From NCBI RefSeq assembly GCF_000711225.1, contig NZ_JOMG01000002.1, positions 1,314,501-1,378,500 on the forward strand: a stretch of 64,000 nucleotides of DNA, written 5' to 3'. The notes below the pieces were generated by a model. That model searched no databases and was not told the origin of the DNA. It saw only the letters and a program-made list of their open reading frames with translations. A program made the translations under genes and the position numbers. The stretch is from Pelobacter seleniigenes DSM 18267. Its GTDB lineage: Bacteria > Desulfobacterota > Desulfuromonadia > Desulfuromonadales > Geopsychrobacteraceae. Below are positions 9,022 to 17,730 of this stretch, in pieces (position 1 is the first letter of the stretch; every line of letters begins with the position of its first letter).

Positions 9022-9834
9022 ATGACTGATGCGTTTCTCAGCATGCACCCCATCTGGCAGGCCTTCTTCGCCACCCTGTTTACCTGGGGTATGACCGCAC
9101 TGGGCGCGGCAGCGGTCTATCTGCAGCAGACTCCAAGCCGCAAGACCCTCGACATTATGCTCGGCTTTGCCGCCGGGGTCATGATCGCTGCCAGCTTCTG
9201 GTCCCTGCTTGCACCGGCCCTGGAGATGGCCGAAGGGCAGTTCCTGCCGGCTTGGCTGGTGGTCGCTTTCGGCTTTATGTGCGGCGGTGGTTTTCTGCGC
9301 CTGATCGACAAGTTTCTCCCCCACCTGCATCTGAATACGCCGATGGCCGATGCCGAAGGGATTGAAACCAACTGGCGGCGCAGCACCCTGCTGGTGCTGG
9401 CCATCACCATGCACAATATTCCCGAAGGGCTGGCAGTCGGAGTCGCTTTTGGCGCAGTCGGCGCAGGATTTCCGGAAGCGTCCATGGCTGGTGCCATGGC
9501 CCTGGCCATGGGGATCGGAATTCAGAATTTCCCGGAAGGATTGGCCGTTGCCGTGCCGCTGCGCCGGGATGGACTGTCCCGCCATCGTAGCTTCATGGCC
9601 GGACAACTGTCGGGCATGGTTGAAGTTATCGCTGGCGTAGCCGGGGCGGCCATGGTCGCTTACGCCAGACCGATTCTGCCCTTTGCCCTGGCCTTTGCCG
9701 CCGGTGCCATGATCTTTGTGGTGGTAGAAGAAGTCATCCCCGAATCGCAGCAGGGCAACAATACCGACCTGGCTACGTTCGGGGTGATGAGTGGTTTTTC
9801 CATCATGATGATGCTGGATGTGGCTTTGGGATAG
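9022..9834 (+). CDS. ZIP-family divalent metal transporter (ZupT-like)
   Basis: Inner-membrane metal uptake protein of 270 residues with about eight membrane helices. The ZIP metal-site signature HNIPEGLAVGVAFG is in helix 4 and a second metal-binding segment QNFPEGLAVAVPL in helix 5; both belong to the zinc/iron pore. A GGAGG ribosome site sits eight bases before the ATG. It stands alone between an SDR gene and the accessory island. The metal could be zinc, iron or another divalent cation. Confidence 0.9.
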   Translation: MTDAFLSMHPIWQAFFATLFTWGMTALGAAAVYLQQTPSRKTLDIMLGFAAGVMIAASFWSLLAPALEMAEGQFLPAWLVVAFGFMCGGGFLRLIDKFLPHLHLNTPMADAEGIETNWRRSTLLVLAITMHNIPEGLAVGVAFGAVGAGFPEASMAGAMALAMGIGIQNFPEGLAVAVPLRRDGLSRHRSFMAGQLSGMVEVIAGVAGAAMVAYARPILPFALAFAAGAMIFVVVEEVIPESQQGNNTDLATFGVMSGFSIMMMLDVALG

Positions 9835-9942
9835 AACTAATTTGAATTTAGACATGGGATGACACAAACTGGCGGCCTCTCTCCTTGGCAAGAAATCACT
9901 TTGGGCCGCAACGTCTTAAATAAAGGAACAAGTCAGCCGTTA

Positions 9943-11247
9943 TTATTTCGTCAGGCTTTCCTTTATCTGCTCAATCCTTAGAACAGCTTCTGTTCGCTTA
10001 TGTTTTGGAATGCGCTGATAAAGCTCTTTACAAAGATCCTGATTTTCCCCTGAAACCATGAGCCATGCATATGCAGCCAAATCATCCTGAGGCGTACCCT
10101 CTCCGCGGCTGTACATCTGACTGACCATGACCATGGCTAGGCGATCGCCGCTCTGAGCTTTTGCTAAAAAATCTTTAAAAACCTGACCATCCAACCTGTC
10201 CCTGTGCGTTTTCATTTGCCCAGGTGACAGGTTATGCAAAGGAGGGAGTTCATTTTTAGCCAAACAATCATGGATGCTGATACGCGGCCAGAACTCCGCA
10301 AGGAACCTGAAGTTTTTATCTTCGACAACCTGGCGCAAAGCCTCTCGATCATTGGCTAGGCAGGCCAGCAACGCGTGATGATTGGCATTTCTTTGCGACC
10401 CGGGATAGAGTTGTTCCAATTTCAGGAAAGCATTCTGCAAACGCGGCCAGGAGATTCCGGCAGACTGAAGATCTCGAACTCCTCCAATTTGTTGAACATT
10501 CAGAACTATCATCAAATAAAGTAAATCACTATCAGAACCTGAATGTTGTGCAACCCATTCCGCAAATTCCAACCAGGCTCCGGGAGCCCCTCCCCAGCGA
10601 GGAAGAAGGTGAGTTGCTACCGTTAAATAAAACTCGGGATAGTCTGGTGCAAACTGGATTGCCTGTTCGAAAACATGCCCGAATAATAATCTTTTTTCTC
10701 CCAAGAGTGGGGAAATCAGCAACAATAGATGATAACGGCCAGGACAGTCGTCAGAGAAAGAATCATTTACAAGGATTTCATATGCAGTATGCAAGCGTTC
10801 CTTGAATAACGCCATATTTCTGGCAGGCACATCTTTAGCATAGCCAGTGCCGCGAGCGTACCAGCCATACCCAAACCAAGTACGAGCCAGAGCCGTAGTC
10901 GCAGTCACCGATTCAGGATAAGCTTGCCGCCAACTCTCAACCGTAGAAATCAGATCCAGCCAACCTGCGTCGTCAAGTTTCGCCATGGCGAAAGATTGGT
11001 AAAAGGCAGTCAATTGCCAGCGATGGCTGGTAAATCGCGCTTTATTCTTCCTCAGGTCCGCAGCAAGATCTTCCAACTCCTGGAACTTGCTTTCATGCAG
11101 GAGGTCGAGAACCTGTGCATGGATCAAAGTGCTGGCGCGTTCCCCTTCCAACCCGGCAGGCAGCTGGAAAGCGGCTGAACAAGTAGAGATTGTTATCAAG
11201 AAAAAAAGAAAGAGTTGAACAATACATACAATCAAGCGTCTGCTCAT
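9943..11247 (-). CDS. Secreted helical-repeat protein with C-terminal Sel1-like unit
   Basis: A 434-residue exported protein of unknown function. A signal peptide (about residues 1-25, ending in STCSAA) is followed by a helix-rich region and a C-terminal Sel1-like repeat (AQSGDRLAMVMVSQMYSRGEG). The middle resembles families annotated as DUF4034, though I hold that name at low confidence. GGAGGGG precedes ATG 11247. It lies at the downstream edge of the Rhs island, and a short scar of Rhs coding sequence sits just upstream (11297-11337), so it may have travelled with an Rhs cassette. Confidence 0.6.
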   Translation of the reverse strand: MSRRLIVCIVQLFLFFLITISTCSAAFQLPAGLEGERASTLIHAQVLDLLHESKFQELEDLAADLRKNKARFTSHRWQLTAFYQSFAMAKLDDAGWLDLISTVESWRQAYPESVTATTALARTWFGYGWYARGTGYAKDVPARNMALFKERLHTAYEILVNDSFSDDCPGRYHLLLLISPLLGEKRLLFGHVFEQAIQFAPDYPEFYLTVATHLLPRWGGAPGAWLEFAEWVAQHSGSDSDLLYLMIVLNVQQIGGVRDLQSAGISWPRLQNAFLKLEQLYPGSQRNANHHALLACLANDREALRQVVEDKNFRFLAEFWPRISIHDCLAKNELPPLHNLSPGQMKTHRDRLDGQVFKDFLAKAQSGDRLAMVMVSQMYSRGEGTPQDDLAAYAWLMVSGENQDLCKELYQRIPKHKRTEAVLRIEQIKESLTK

Positions 11248-11296
11248 AATGAATCCCCTCCGATATGAATCACATTGAGTTTTTCTATATCGATCA

Positions 11297-11337
11297 GTTC
11301 AGCCTGAATCAGCTGGCTTTGCATTCCGGACAATTGT
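11297..11337 (-). pseudogene. Scar of Rhs coding sequence
   Basis: About 13 codons on the minus strand read SQLIQAELIDIE, matching NQLIQAELTEAG in the large Rhs protein (plus-strand counterpart near 14070-14110). Nothing else of the core is kept on either side, so this is a fragment left by recombination or decay. Confidence 0.55.
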
Positions 11338-11378
11338 TTAGCGGGTAGGCAATTTGTTAAAAAGCTCTACCCGCTAAA
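11337..11378. terminator. 12-bp hairpin, terminator-like
   Basis: TTTAGCGGGTAG (11337-11348) pairs perfectly with CTACCCGCTAAA (11367-11378). It lies just after the stop of the minus-strand gene at 11383; the T-rich flank ATTTTTATTTG is on the plus-strand side, so efficiency on the minus strand is uncertain. Confidence 0.5.
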
Positions 11379-11382
11379 ATTT

Positions 11383-11580
11383 TTATTTGAAAAATTTATA
11401 AAAACTATAAATAGCTGCACATGCAGAAACAATCATAAAAGCAAGTCCAAGGCCATTTCCACCAGACCTTAACGGATCGAAGGTATCGTCCAAATATTCA
11501 GGTTCAAAACAGGACCAGAGAAACATTAAAACTACTATGAAAAAAATCCCGCGCCACAAATATTCTTTTTTTCTATCCAT
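11383..11580 (-). CDS. Small two-helix membrane protein, candidate immunity partner
   Basis: A 65-residue protein with two predicted membrane helices (about residues 9-25 and 45-62) separated by an acidic loop. It starts 12 bases after the stop of a displaced Rhs tip, has AT-rich composition like the rest of the island and no recognised family. Position directly 3' of an Rhs C-terminal tip is where cognate immunity genes lie in Rhs toxin loci; that function is inferred from place only. The ribosome site is weak. Confidence 0.5.
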   Translation of the reverse strand: MDRKKEYLWRGIFFIVVLMFLWSCFEPEYLDDTFDPLRSGGNGLGLAFMIVSACAAIYSFYKFFK

Positions 11581-11592
11581 AGAAGAAGCTTA

Positions 11593-12225
11593 TCAATTCT
11601 CAAAAAAACGGCTGAAATTATATATAAAATCTATAGAAGTAGAACGATTTGACTTGGCTCTTCTCCTTAGGTTGTCGATATTTTTTTGATTTGGATAAGA
11701 GATATATTCAAAGATTTTTGGAGCAGTTCCATTCATATCAATCGGAGGTATTGCATATAACAAATCTACTAATTTTACGAATTTTTGATGGTCTTCTTCC
11801 AACTGATTGCAAAGCTTGATTTGCGCCGATGATTTCCGAATCGCCCATAGATGATCCCTATAAATTCTAAGTTCATTTAAATATATATCTCCTTCATCAA
11901 ATCCGAAATCAAAACCCATATATCCCTGAGGATCGATAAGTTTTGGAGCATTATTCCAAACATATCGATAAACATTTACATCCCCACCGACAAAACCAAT
12001 CGGATCCTTACTGACAAATCGCCCTGTCTGTGCATCGTAGTAACGAGCCCGCTAATAATACAGACCCAGCTCCTCATCCCATTCCCGGCCCGTAAAAAAA
12101 GCATAGCTATTGACAAAATCATCACTAGCGGTCAATTGGTCGAAGGTGTCGTAGCTGTAACATTGGACAATAGTCTGGCTGCTATCGGTTATACCAACGA
12201 TACTGCCCAAGCCATCAACATGGTA
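11593..12225 (-). pseudogene. Displaced Rhs tip: core remnant with nonsense codons plus a second C-terminal module
   Basis: Read on the minus strand from 12225, the translation follows the last ~90 residues of the large Rhs core closely (YHVDGLGSIVGITDSSQTIV, then FTGREWDEELGLYY) but meets TAG where the paralogue has the third Tyr of YYYRARYYD. In frame after this stop come RARYYDAQTGRFVSKDPIGF and the core-end DPQGY, then a unique 108-residue tip (11593-11919) without known domain. Upstream homology stops abruptly at another TAG. An in-frame ATG at 11919 could still express the tip alone. This is the structure expected of an orphan Rhs-CT cassette displaced by a newer tip. Confidence 0.75.
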
Positions 12226-12272
12226 CTATGCGATTCGGGCGTAAATATTTCCTACCGTTATTGAAACCCGTG

Positions 12273-12307
12273 CCTCCCTGTGATTCTTTCAAAGGATCAC
12301 AGGGAGG
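12273..12307. terminator. 12-bp hairpin after the lipoprotein gene
   Basis: CCTCCCTGTGAT (12273-12284) pairs with ATCACAGGGAGG (12296-12307) around an 11-base loop. It follows the stop of the minus-strand lipoprotein at 12330. There is no clear U-run on that strand, so it may stabilise or process mRNA rather than terminate. Confidence 0.5.
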
Positions 12308-12329
12308 GGGGCGTTTATATTGTAAACAC

Positions 12330-12722
12330 TCACTGATATCGATATTCACGAACAGAAACTATATATTTAAAATTTTGAACATATCGAAATTGCCAAAAAT
12401 TAGTGTAGCTAAAAATCCTTGCATTTCTATATTCTATAGTCATTTCTCTTGCCTTTTTCCAATTCACGGTAAGCCCCTCAACATGATCTGCCATAAATAT
12501 AGGTTTAAATTCATCAGTAGAGCTCCCTTTGGGGACTATAAAAATTAATATACTTATAGAAGTTGTTGCCCCACAATCTTTCTCCATCACAACAAAATCT
12601 ACAGCATCATCAGGAGATTGTTCCCTAAGTATTTCCAATTCATGGCATGGGTCTATAGAGCTACAACCTAGCATCACAAAAATTTGGATAATTAATAAAA
12701 ACTTTATTAAAAAGTTAGCCAT
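12330..12722 (-). CDS. Lipoprotein with DCGATT motif, possible orphan immunity protein
   Basis: A 130-residue lipoprotein: the signal sequence ends in the lipobox VMLGC (Cys20). The mature part contains the block VMEKDCGATTSISI, which I associate with a widespread small uncharacterised family (DUF5412-like, low confidence), and a C-terminal beta-rich segment. It lies between two Rhs-tip modules and shares their low GC, so it may be the immunity gene of a lost tip; that is inference. No enzyme motif is seen. Confidence 0.6.
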   Translation of the reverse strand: MANFLIKFLLIIQIFVMLGCSSIDPCHELEILREQSPDDAVDFVVMEKDCGATTSISILIFIVPKGSSTDEFKPIFMADHVEGLTVNWKKAREMTIEYRNARIFSYTNFWQFRYVQNFKYIVSVREYRYQ

Positions 12723-12794
12723 ATCAATATTTTGTGTTTAAATTTAATGGCATATCATTATAAATTTTCGTTGTAGCCAAAGAATTCATCATTT

Positions 12795-12835
12795 AAGTAA
12801 GGCCAGACACCTATTGTTGGTGTCTGGCCTTACTT
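12795..12835. terminator. Perfect 17-bp bidirectional hairpin
   Basis: Bases 12795-12811 and 12819-12835 are perfect reverse complements around a 7-base loop (core GGCCAGACACC). It follows the stop of the membrane protein at 12866 and precedes the lipoprotein gene on the minus strand; U-containing flanks are on both sides. Confidence 0.7.
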
Positions 12836-12865
12836 TTGTCAAAAGTAAAACTTCAATAAAGGATA

Positions 12866-13162
12866 TTATTTATTTTTATTAAAAAACTGAATAATCTTTG
12901 GAACAATAAATAGCCATTGAATTGAACCAAAAATAAAAAACACTGACCATTCAAAAATTATTAAAAATAATTTACTACTGAATTCAAAATTAACTATAAA
13001 TAAAGAAAAAGATGCCAAAAAACCAGAAGGAAAAGATATTAACAACATAGAGTAAATTAAAAAAATCTCTACATCTTTTCCATCTAGTTCGAATAATATA
13101 AACATAGAATATATTAATACTAAAATAGAAAATATAATCCATAGCAATTTAATTATTTTCAT
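12866..13162 (-). CDS. Small membrane protein coupled to the Rhs gene, candidate immunity protein
   Basis: A 98-residue very hydrophobic protein with about three membrane helices. The start chosen (ATG at 13162) lies one base after the Rhs stop codon (TGA-G-ATG), so translation is almost certainly coupled; a longer in-frame reading through the Rhs end is only a shadow. Base composition is strongly AT-rich compared with the Rhs core. Immediate position 3' of the variable Rhs tip makes it the best candidate for protection against that tip, and a membrane location would suggest the tip acts at or across the inner membrane. No family was recognised. Confidence 0.6.
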   Translation of the reverse strand: MKIIKLLWIIFSILVLIYSMFILFELDGKDVEIFLIYSMLLISFPSGFLASFSLFIVNFEFSSKLFLIIFEWSVFFIFGSIQWLFIVPKIIQFFNKNK

Positions 13163-13163
13163 C

Positions 13164-16100
13164 TCAATCAACACCACAAGATTGTCTACAATATAAATTA
13201 ATTCTATCATCATACTCTTGACAATCTGTTCCAAAAGGAATTCCATAATAGGGCCTTGGCTTTGACCATTCATTTTGTAAGCATTTTTCAAAACAATCAT
13301 AGTCAGGCAAGGATTCTTCACAGTATTTGGAGCTAAAAGTGTCATTACTTGGTTTGCCTGGGCTTCCCGTCACCTTACCACTTCGATCTTGACCTCCACA
13401 GACAATGCTCCCTGATCTAGTTACGACACAGGACCACTGGTGATATAAAGGATTTCCAGGAATATCAGGACCGGATTTTATTCCAGTCCCTCCAAAACTA
13501 AGAGGCTTTTTGCACAGATATGTTTTTAGCCCCAAGGGATCTATCTCATTGGCAGAATTATTCCCCACATACCGATAAACATTCACATCCCCACCAGCAA
13601 AGCCAATCGGATCCTTACTAATAAACCGCCCTGTCTGAGCATCGTAGTAACGAGCCCGATAATAATACAGGCTCAGATCCTCATCCCATTCCCTACCAGT
13701 GAAAGCATAGCTACTGGTAAAATCATCACTGGCGGTCAATTGGCCGAAGGTCTCGTAGTCGTAGTGCTGGACAATTGTCTGGCTGCTATCGGTTATGGCA
13801 ACGATACTGCCCAAACCGTCAGCGTGGTAATAATAAGTTTGCCCACTGTGGATCATTGCCAGCGGCTCATCGATACCGGGGCCGTGGATAATATAGGTTG
13901 TTGTCGTTGCACTGCCGTCGTTATCAATCCTCAGCAGGATATCTTCACCGTCGTACACATAGCTGCTGGTCTTTGTTGTACCATTTTCCGTAATCTGCTT
14001 CTCTACCCGGCGACCAAAGGCATCATATTCAAAAGTCAGAGTGCGCACCGTGGTTCCGGCTTCGGTCAGCTCGGCCTGAATCAGTTGATTTTCGGCGTTC
14101 CAGCTGTAGTGCCAGTAATCAGTCTGGGCACTGTTGAGGTAGCGATAGCTCTGGTTGCCGCGTTCGTCGTAAGCAAAACTCAGCTCTCCACCCTGGATCA
14201 TCTGATTAGCGGCGTTGTGGGTATAGCTATCCGTTGCGCTCGGTCCCGCAGTCCGGTTCCCCACGGCATCATAGGAAAAGCCCTCATCGTCCAGGCTCGA
14301 CTGGGCTGCGGTCACCTGATAAACCGCGTCATAGCTGTAGTCAACGCTGTCACCATCTTCATTGCGCTGCAGGCGGTTGCCGACATTATCGTGCAAAGGA
14401 TAGGCAACGCTCAACAGTTCACCGGAACCGGAGGTGTAACTGATACCGGTCAGCCAGTTCAGCTGATGGGTTTCATCATAGCTGTAACTGCCAACCACGC
14501 CATGGGGATAGGTGAGGGCGGTACGCCGCCCGAGCAGGTCGTAAGCGAAACTGAAACTGCCCGCCGGGGTGGTCATTCCGGTTAAGCGATGATCAGCATC
14601 ATAGCTATAGGTGATCGTGAATTCATCACTGGTTCCCGGAGCAAAGGTCATGGCGCTGCGACGACCGGTGGCATCGTACTCATAGCCCAGACTATAGCCA
14701 CGATTATCCGCAACACTGCTGACCCGGTTCCCCGCATCATAGGTCATTGTGTAATCGACTGCAGCGTTGTCCGCGGTCAGGATGTTCCCGCGACTGTCAT
14801 AACTGTAGTCAACGGTTTCACCGTTTGGATAAGCCTTTTGGGTAAGCCGCTGAAGAACGTCATAGGTATAATTGACCGTGTTACCGCCGGCAGCTGTCCG
14901 CGCCGTGGGCTGTTTGGTGGCGCCATAACTGAAGCTGGTGGTCTTTCCAAGCGGATCGGACTCGGCCATCAGACGACCGATCTGATCGTAGCTGAAGCTG
15001 GTCTGCTGACTTTTGGCGTCGGTCAGGGAATTAAGCTTGTCAACGCCGCTACATGACGGACAACCTGAGCTACCGTAGGAGAGGGTTGTCAACTGATTAA
15101 GAGCATTGTTCAGCTCTGTCATCTGCCCCTGCTCATTGTAAGTGTACGCCGTAACATTCCCGTTAGCGTCGCTGACTGATGCCGGATTGCTATTGCCATC
15201 GTAAGTTGCTGTGGTGATATTTCCGGCCGGATCGGTGGTGGTTGCCAGACGATTGCGGCTGTCATAGGTCATGGTGGTGACATGGCCCAGAGCATTGGTG
15301 ACGGTCAGGACATTACCGGCGGCATCATAACTCATGGCCGTGACAGCTCCGCTTGGCTGAGTCACGCTGAGCAGGTTATTGGCCGTGTCATAGGCCAGAG
15401 TCAGGACGTTACCATCAGCATCGGTCATGCCGGTGAGATTCCCTCTGGAATCATAGGCATATTGAACCGTCTCCCCTGCGGGGTTGGTCATGGACAGCAG
15501 GTTGCCGCCACCATCGTAACTGTAAGAATAGCTGCCCGGAGCACCGCTGACGGTGAGAACCTGGCCGAAGGCATTATAAGTGTAGCTGGTTTGTTGACCC
15601 AGGGGATCGGTGACCGAAATGATGTTACCGGCATCGTCATAACTGTAACTGGTGGTTCCGATCTCCGGCTCGGTTTTGCTGGTCAATCGGCCCTCGTTAT
15701 CATAACTGTAGGTTGTGGTATGACCCAGCGGGTCGGTTTTGCTGGTCACCGCTTCGACCAGGGTATCGAAAGTATAGCTCCACTCTCCGCCATCTTTTTC
15801 GACAGCGGAAAAATTTTTGGGGTTTCGTTTTCCAATCGGATAGAGATCGGGCACCTTGCCAACAGAACCCAACACGGCGTGACTGTAGCTGCGAACCCGA
15901 CCTCGCGGATCGACCGCTGTGGTGAGTCGGTCAGCGGAGTCGTAGGTATAGGTGGTCAAATGTCCTTCAGGATCGGTTTTTGACAAAAGCAGGCCATTGG
16001 CGGTATAGGTATAAACCCACTCTGCCGTATCCGGGTAGACGACACGTGACAGCTGCCCGTTTGTATAGTGAAACTGATAGCTGTTACCGTTCGGATCAGT

Positions 16101-17114
16101 TATTGCAGACAATGTATCGTCTGCGACATAGGAAAAGCTGATCGAGCGCCCGTTAGCATCGGTCACACTTGCCAGCAAATCGTCACTGTAACTGAATGTC
16201 ATGACGTTACCGTTCCGGTCGGTCATGGACATGATCAGCCCGGTTGCATCAAACTGTCGCACAATCCCATTCTTTTCCGTCAACGTAAATGTCGAGTCCT
16301 CATTTTGAACCAAGGTGGAATAATCGTCTTTGGGCGAGACATAACCGCTGTTGTAAGATTCGTAGACCCTGCGCTTCCCATTCTGCCAGAACACCTGGCT
16401 GCTGCCGGCTCCCGGTTCCAGCCTCATATCATAACTATGGCTCCAGCCCCCTCCGATGGCGCTGGGGGCCTCCGGAAAGCTGCGATAGAATAGATCAACA
16501 CGACCTGCCAGCAGTTGCCGACTACGGGTGGCAAAAAGCTCCTGATGATGGGAGTAACGGCCGGTCCCTTTGTTGACTGTCGACCCGGAAGCCGTTTCCA
16601 AAGGGCAAGTATTATAATCCTTGCCGCGGCAGTCGGGCGCATCCCAAGATAGGGCAAGGGCCTCATCAAAAAGATCCGTGGTGACACTTCCGGTTGAGTA
16701 GCTGCCCATGGACTTGCCGTCAATCGTCCCGAAATAGTAACGGTGAACCCCGATAATATGCGTCCCCTCTTTGTTGCGGAACACTTTAAACGGATAACTT
16801 TTCATTGTACTGACAATACTTTTGGGCTTGTAATATCCCTGTATGGTATAGCCGGGAACAGTGACGACCTGACCGTTCTGGCAAATAATGGTATTGCCGA
16901 CAAAATGAATCGCCGTATCGTCATTCATTCCCTCCGGAACACAACGATCGGCGATGCGTTCTTCACCGATGATATAGGTGCCACCGCCGACAGAACAGGA
17001 TGTCGCCAAAACCATTTTTGGCTGCAACAAGACAATCGCCAGAATAAAAAGAAAAAAACTGAAAAAATGGATGGCTGTTGGTGAATGGTTGGATGCAATA
17101 GTGCCTTGACGCAT
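13164..17114 (-). CDS. Secreted Rhs/YD-repeat protein with variable cysteine-rich C-terminal tip
   Basis: A 1316-residue polymorphic-toxin-type protein. It has a signal peptide (about residues 1-38), an N-terminal region of about 200 residues, more than twenty YD repeats of the type YxYDxxGxL/RLTxxTDPxG (about 240-1100), and the conserved Rhs core end (YYYRARYYDAQTGRFISKDP, then DPLGL). After DPLGL comes a 120-residue tip (coded by 13167-13526) with nine cysteines and an FGTDCQE segment; I recall similar unassigned tips in other Rhs proteins. GGGAGGGG precedes ATG 17114. Such proteins form a shell round the tip and mediate contact killing or surface functions; the tip activity here is unknown. 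Confidence 0.85.
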   Translation of the reverse strand: MRQGTIASNHSPTAIHFFSFFLFILAIVLLQPKMVLATSCSVGGGTYIIGEERIADRCVPEGMNDDTAIHFVGNTIICQNGQVVTVPGYTIQGYYKPKSIVSTMKSYPFKVFRNKEGTHIIGVHRYYFGTIDGKSMGSYSTGSVTTDLFDEALALSWDAPDCRGKDYNTCPLETASGSTVNKGTGRYSHHQELFATRSRQLLAGRVDLFYRSFPEAPSAIGGGWSHSYDMRLEPGAGSSQVFWQNGKRRVYESYNSGYVSPKDDYSTLVQNEDSTFTLTEKNGIVRQFDATGLIMSMTDRNGNVMTFSYSDDLLASVTDANGRSISFSYVADDTLSAITDPNGNSYQFHYTNGQLSRVVYPDTAEWVYTYTANGLLLSKTDPEGHLTTYTYDSADRLTTAVDPRGRVRSYSHAVLGSVGKVPDLYPIGKRNPKNFSAVEKDGGEWSYTFDTLVEAVTSKTDPLGHTTTYSYDNEGRLTSKTEPEIGTTSYSYDDAGNIISVTDPLGQQTSYTYNAFGQVLTVSGAPGSYSYSYDGGGNLLSMTNPAGETVQYAYDSRGNLTGMTDADGNVLTLAYDTANNLLSVTQPSGAVTAMSYDAAGNVLTVTNALGHVTTMTYDSRNRLATTTDPAGNITTATYDGNSNPASVSDANGNVTAYTYNEQGQMTELNNALNQLTTLSYGSSGCPSCSGVDKLNSLTDAKSQQTSFSYDQIGRLMAESDPLGKTTSFSYGATKQPTARTAAGGNTVNYTYDVLQRLTQKAYPNGETVDYSYDSRGNILTADNAAVDYTMTYDAGNRVSSVADNRGYSLGYEYDATGRRSAMTFAPGTSDEFTITYSYDADHRLTGMTTPAGSFSFAYDLLGRRTALTYPHGVVGSYSYDETHQLNWLTGISYTSGSGELLSVAYPLHDNVGNRLQRNEDGDSVDYSYDAVYQVTAAQSSLDDEGFSYDAVGNRTAGPSATDSYTHNAANQMIQGGELSFAYDERGNQSYRYLNSAQTDYWHYSWNAENQLIQAELTEAGTTVRTLTFEYDAFGRRVEKQITENGTTKTSSYVYDGEDILLRIDNDGSATTTTYIIHGPGIDEPLAMIHSGQTYYYHADGLGSIVAITDSSQTIVQHYDYETFGQLTASDDFTSSYAFTGREWDEDLSLYYYRARYYDAQTGRFISKDPIGFAGGDVNVYRYVGNNSANEIDPLGLKTYLCKKPLSFGGTGIKSGPDIPGNPLYHQWSCVVTRSGSIVCGGQDRSGKVTGSPGKPSNDTFSSKYCEESLPDYDCFEKCLQNEWSKPRPYYGIPFGTDCQEYDDRINLYCRQSCGVD

Positions 17115-17143
17115 GGATACCCCTCCCTTGTGGTTTGTTCGCT

Positions 17144-17327
17144 AGTTTTCATCCGGAAACGGCCCTTTTCCGCTATGGCGGTGTCAATCTGCGGGTTTTC
17201 TTGTGCGGCGTAAAGTACTACGCCTCCGCACCCCCCCTTGATTTCCTTGCCACAACAAAAAATTGCTCGTTTCCAATCTGAAAACTTAGCCGTTGCCTGC
17301 GGAATTTCCGAAGCAACTCGCTATAAG
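17144..17327. repeat. Dispersed palindromic repeat (copy 2) upstream of the Rhs gene
   Basis: This stretch matches the element at 43744-43893 in reverse orientation: AGTTTTCATCCGGAAACGGC at one end, a GC-rich centre with GTGCGGCGTA and CGCCTCCGC, then TTGCCACAAC and AAAACTTAGCCGTTGCC. About 20 extra bases split the second end, which is also degraded. It fills part of the 616-base gap between the Rhs gene and lapA; the rest of that gap (17328-17730) is AT-rich and shows no gene. Confidence 0.65.
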
Positions 17328-17730
17328 CCTGTGCCAAGCGTTCCGAAGAAAACCCAGCCCCAAAAAACTCACCAGGCTCGTACTTTTGATGTTTCTTTGG
17401 CCAGGACAGAACTGTCCAAGCCGCTATTTGCCATTTAGAGAGGGAGAAATATTTAATTGTGAGATATCCAACGAAAAGATCGCCAGAAAAAAGAATGGTT
17501 ATTCAATGAAAACGTAAAAACCGCGTGGCCCCCATTTTCCCCCTCAGTCACACGTTATTAAGACTAGCAGTTCATTTTTGGCTTGCAAGCAAATCGTAAA
17601 AATTTCTGCCCTGATTTATGTGGAAATCCCCCTGAGAGGTTCTATCCTTTTTTGTTGGACAGCTTTCCCAGGGGGAAGATCAATCGACAAATCGAACGCG
17701 GATAAACTCCGCACCCTATTAGGCTTGAAA

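Noticed and set aside
9001-9891. 296-codon minus-strand frame opposite the ZIP transporter
   Set aside because: His/Gly/Gln-rich shadow of a membrane protein gene; the plus-strand gene has clear motifs and a ribosome site.
11593-12225. TAG in the displaced Rhs core might be read as pyrrolysine
   Set aside because: The paralogue has Tyr there, a second stop lies just upstream and homology ends abruptly; decay is the simpler explanation and no pyrrolysine gene is seen.
13740-15983. Long plus-strand open frames inside the Rhs gene (281, 155 and 233 codons)
   Set aside because: They are antisense shadows of the YD repeats, repetitive in composition and without ribosome sites.
13560-17000. Regularly spaced repeats in the Rhs gene as a possible CRISPR array
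   Set aside because: The repeats are degenerate, in frame and code for YD motifs; no identical direct repeats with unique spacers exist.
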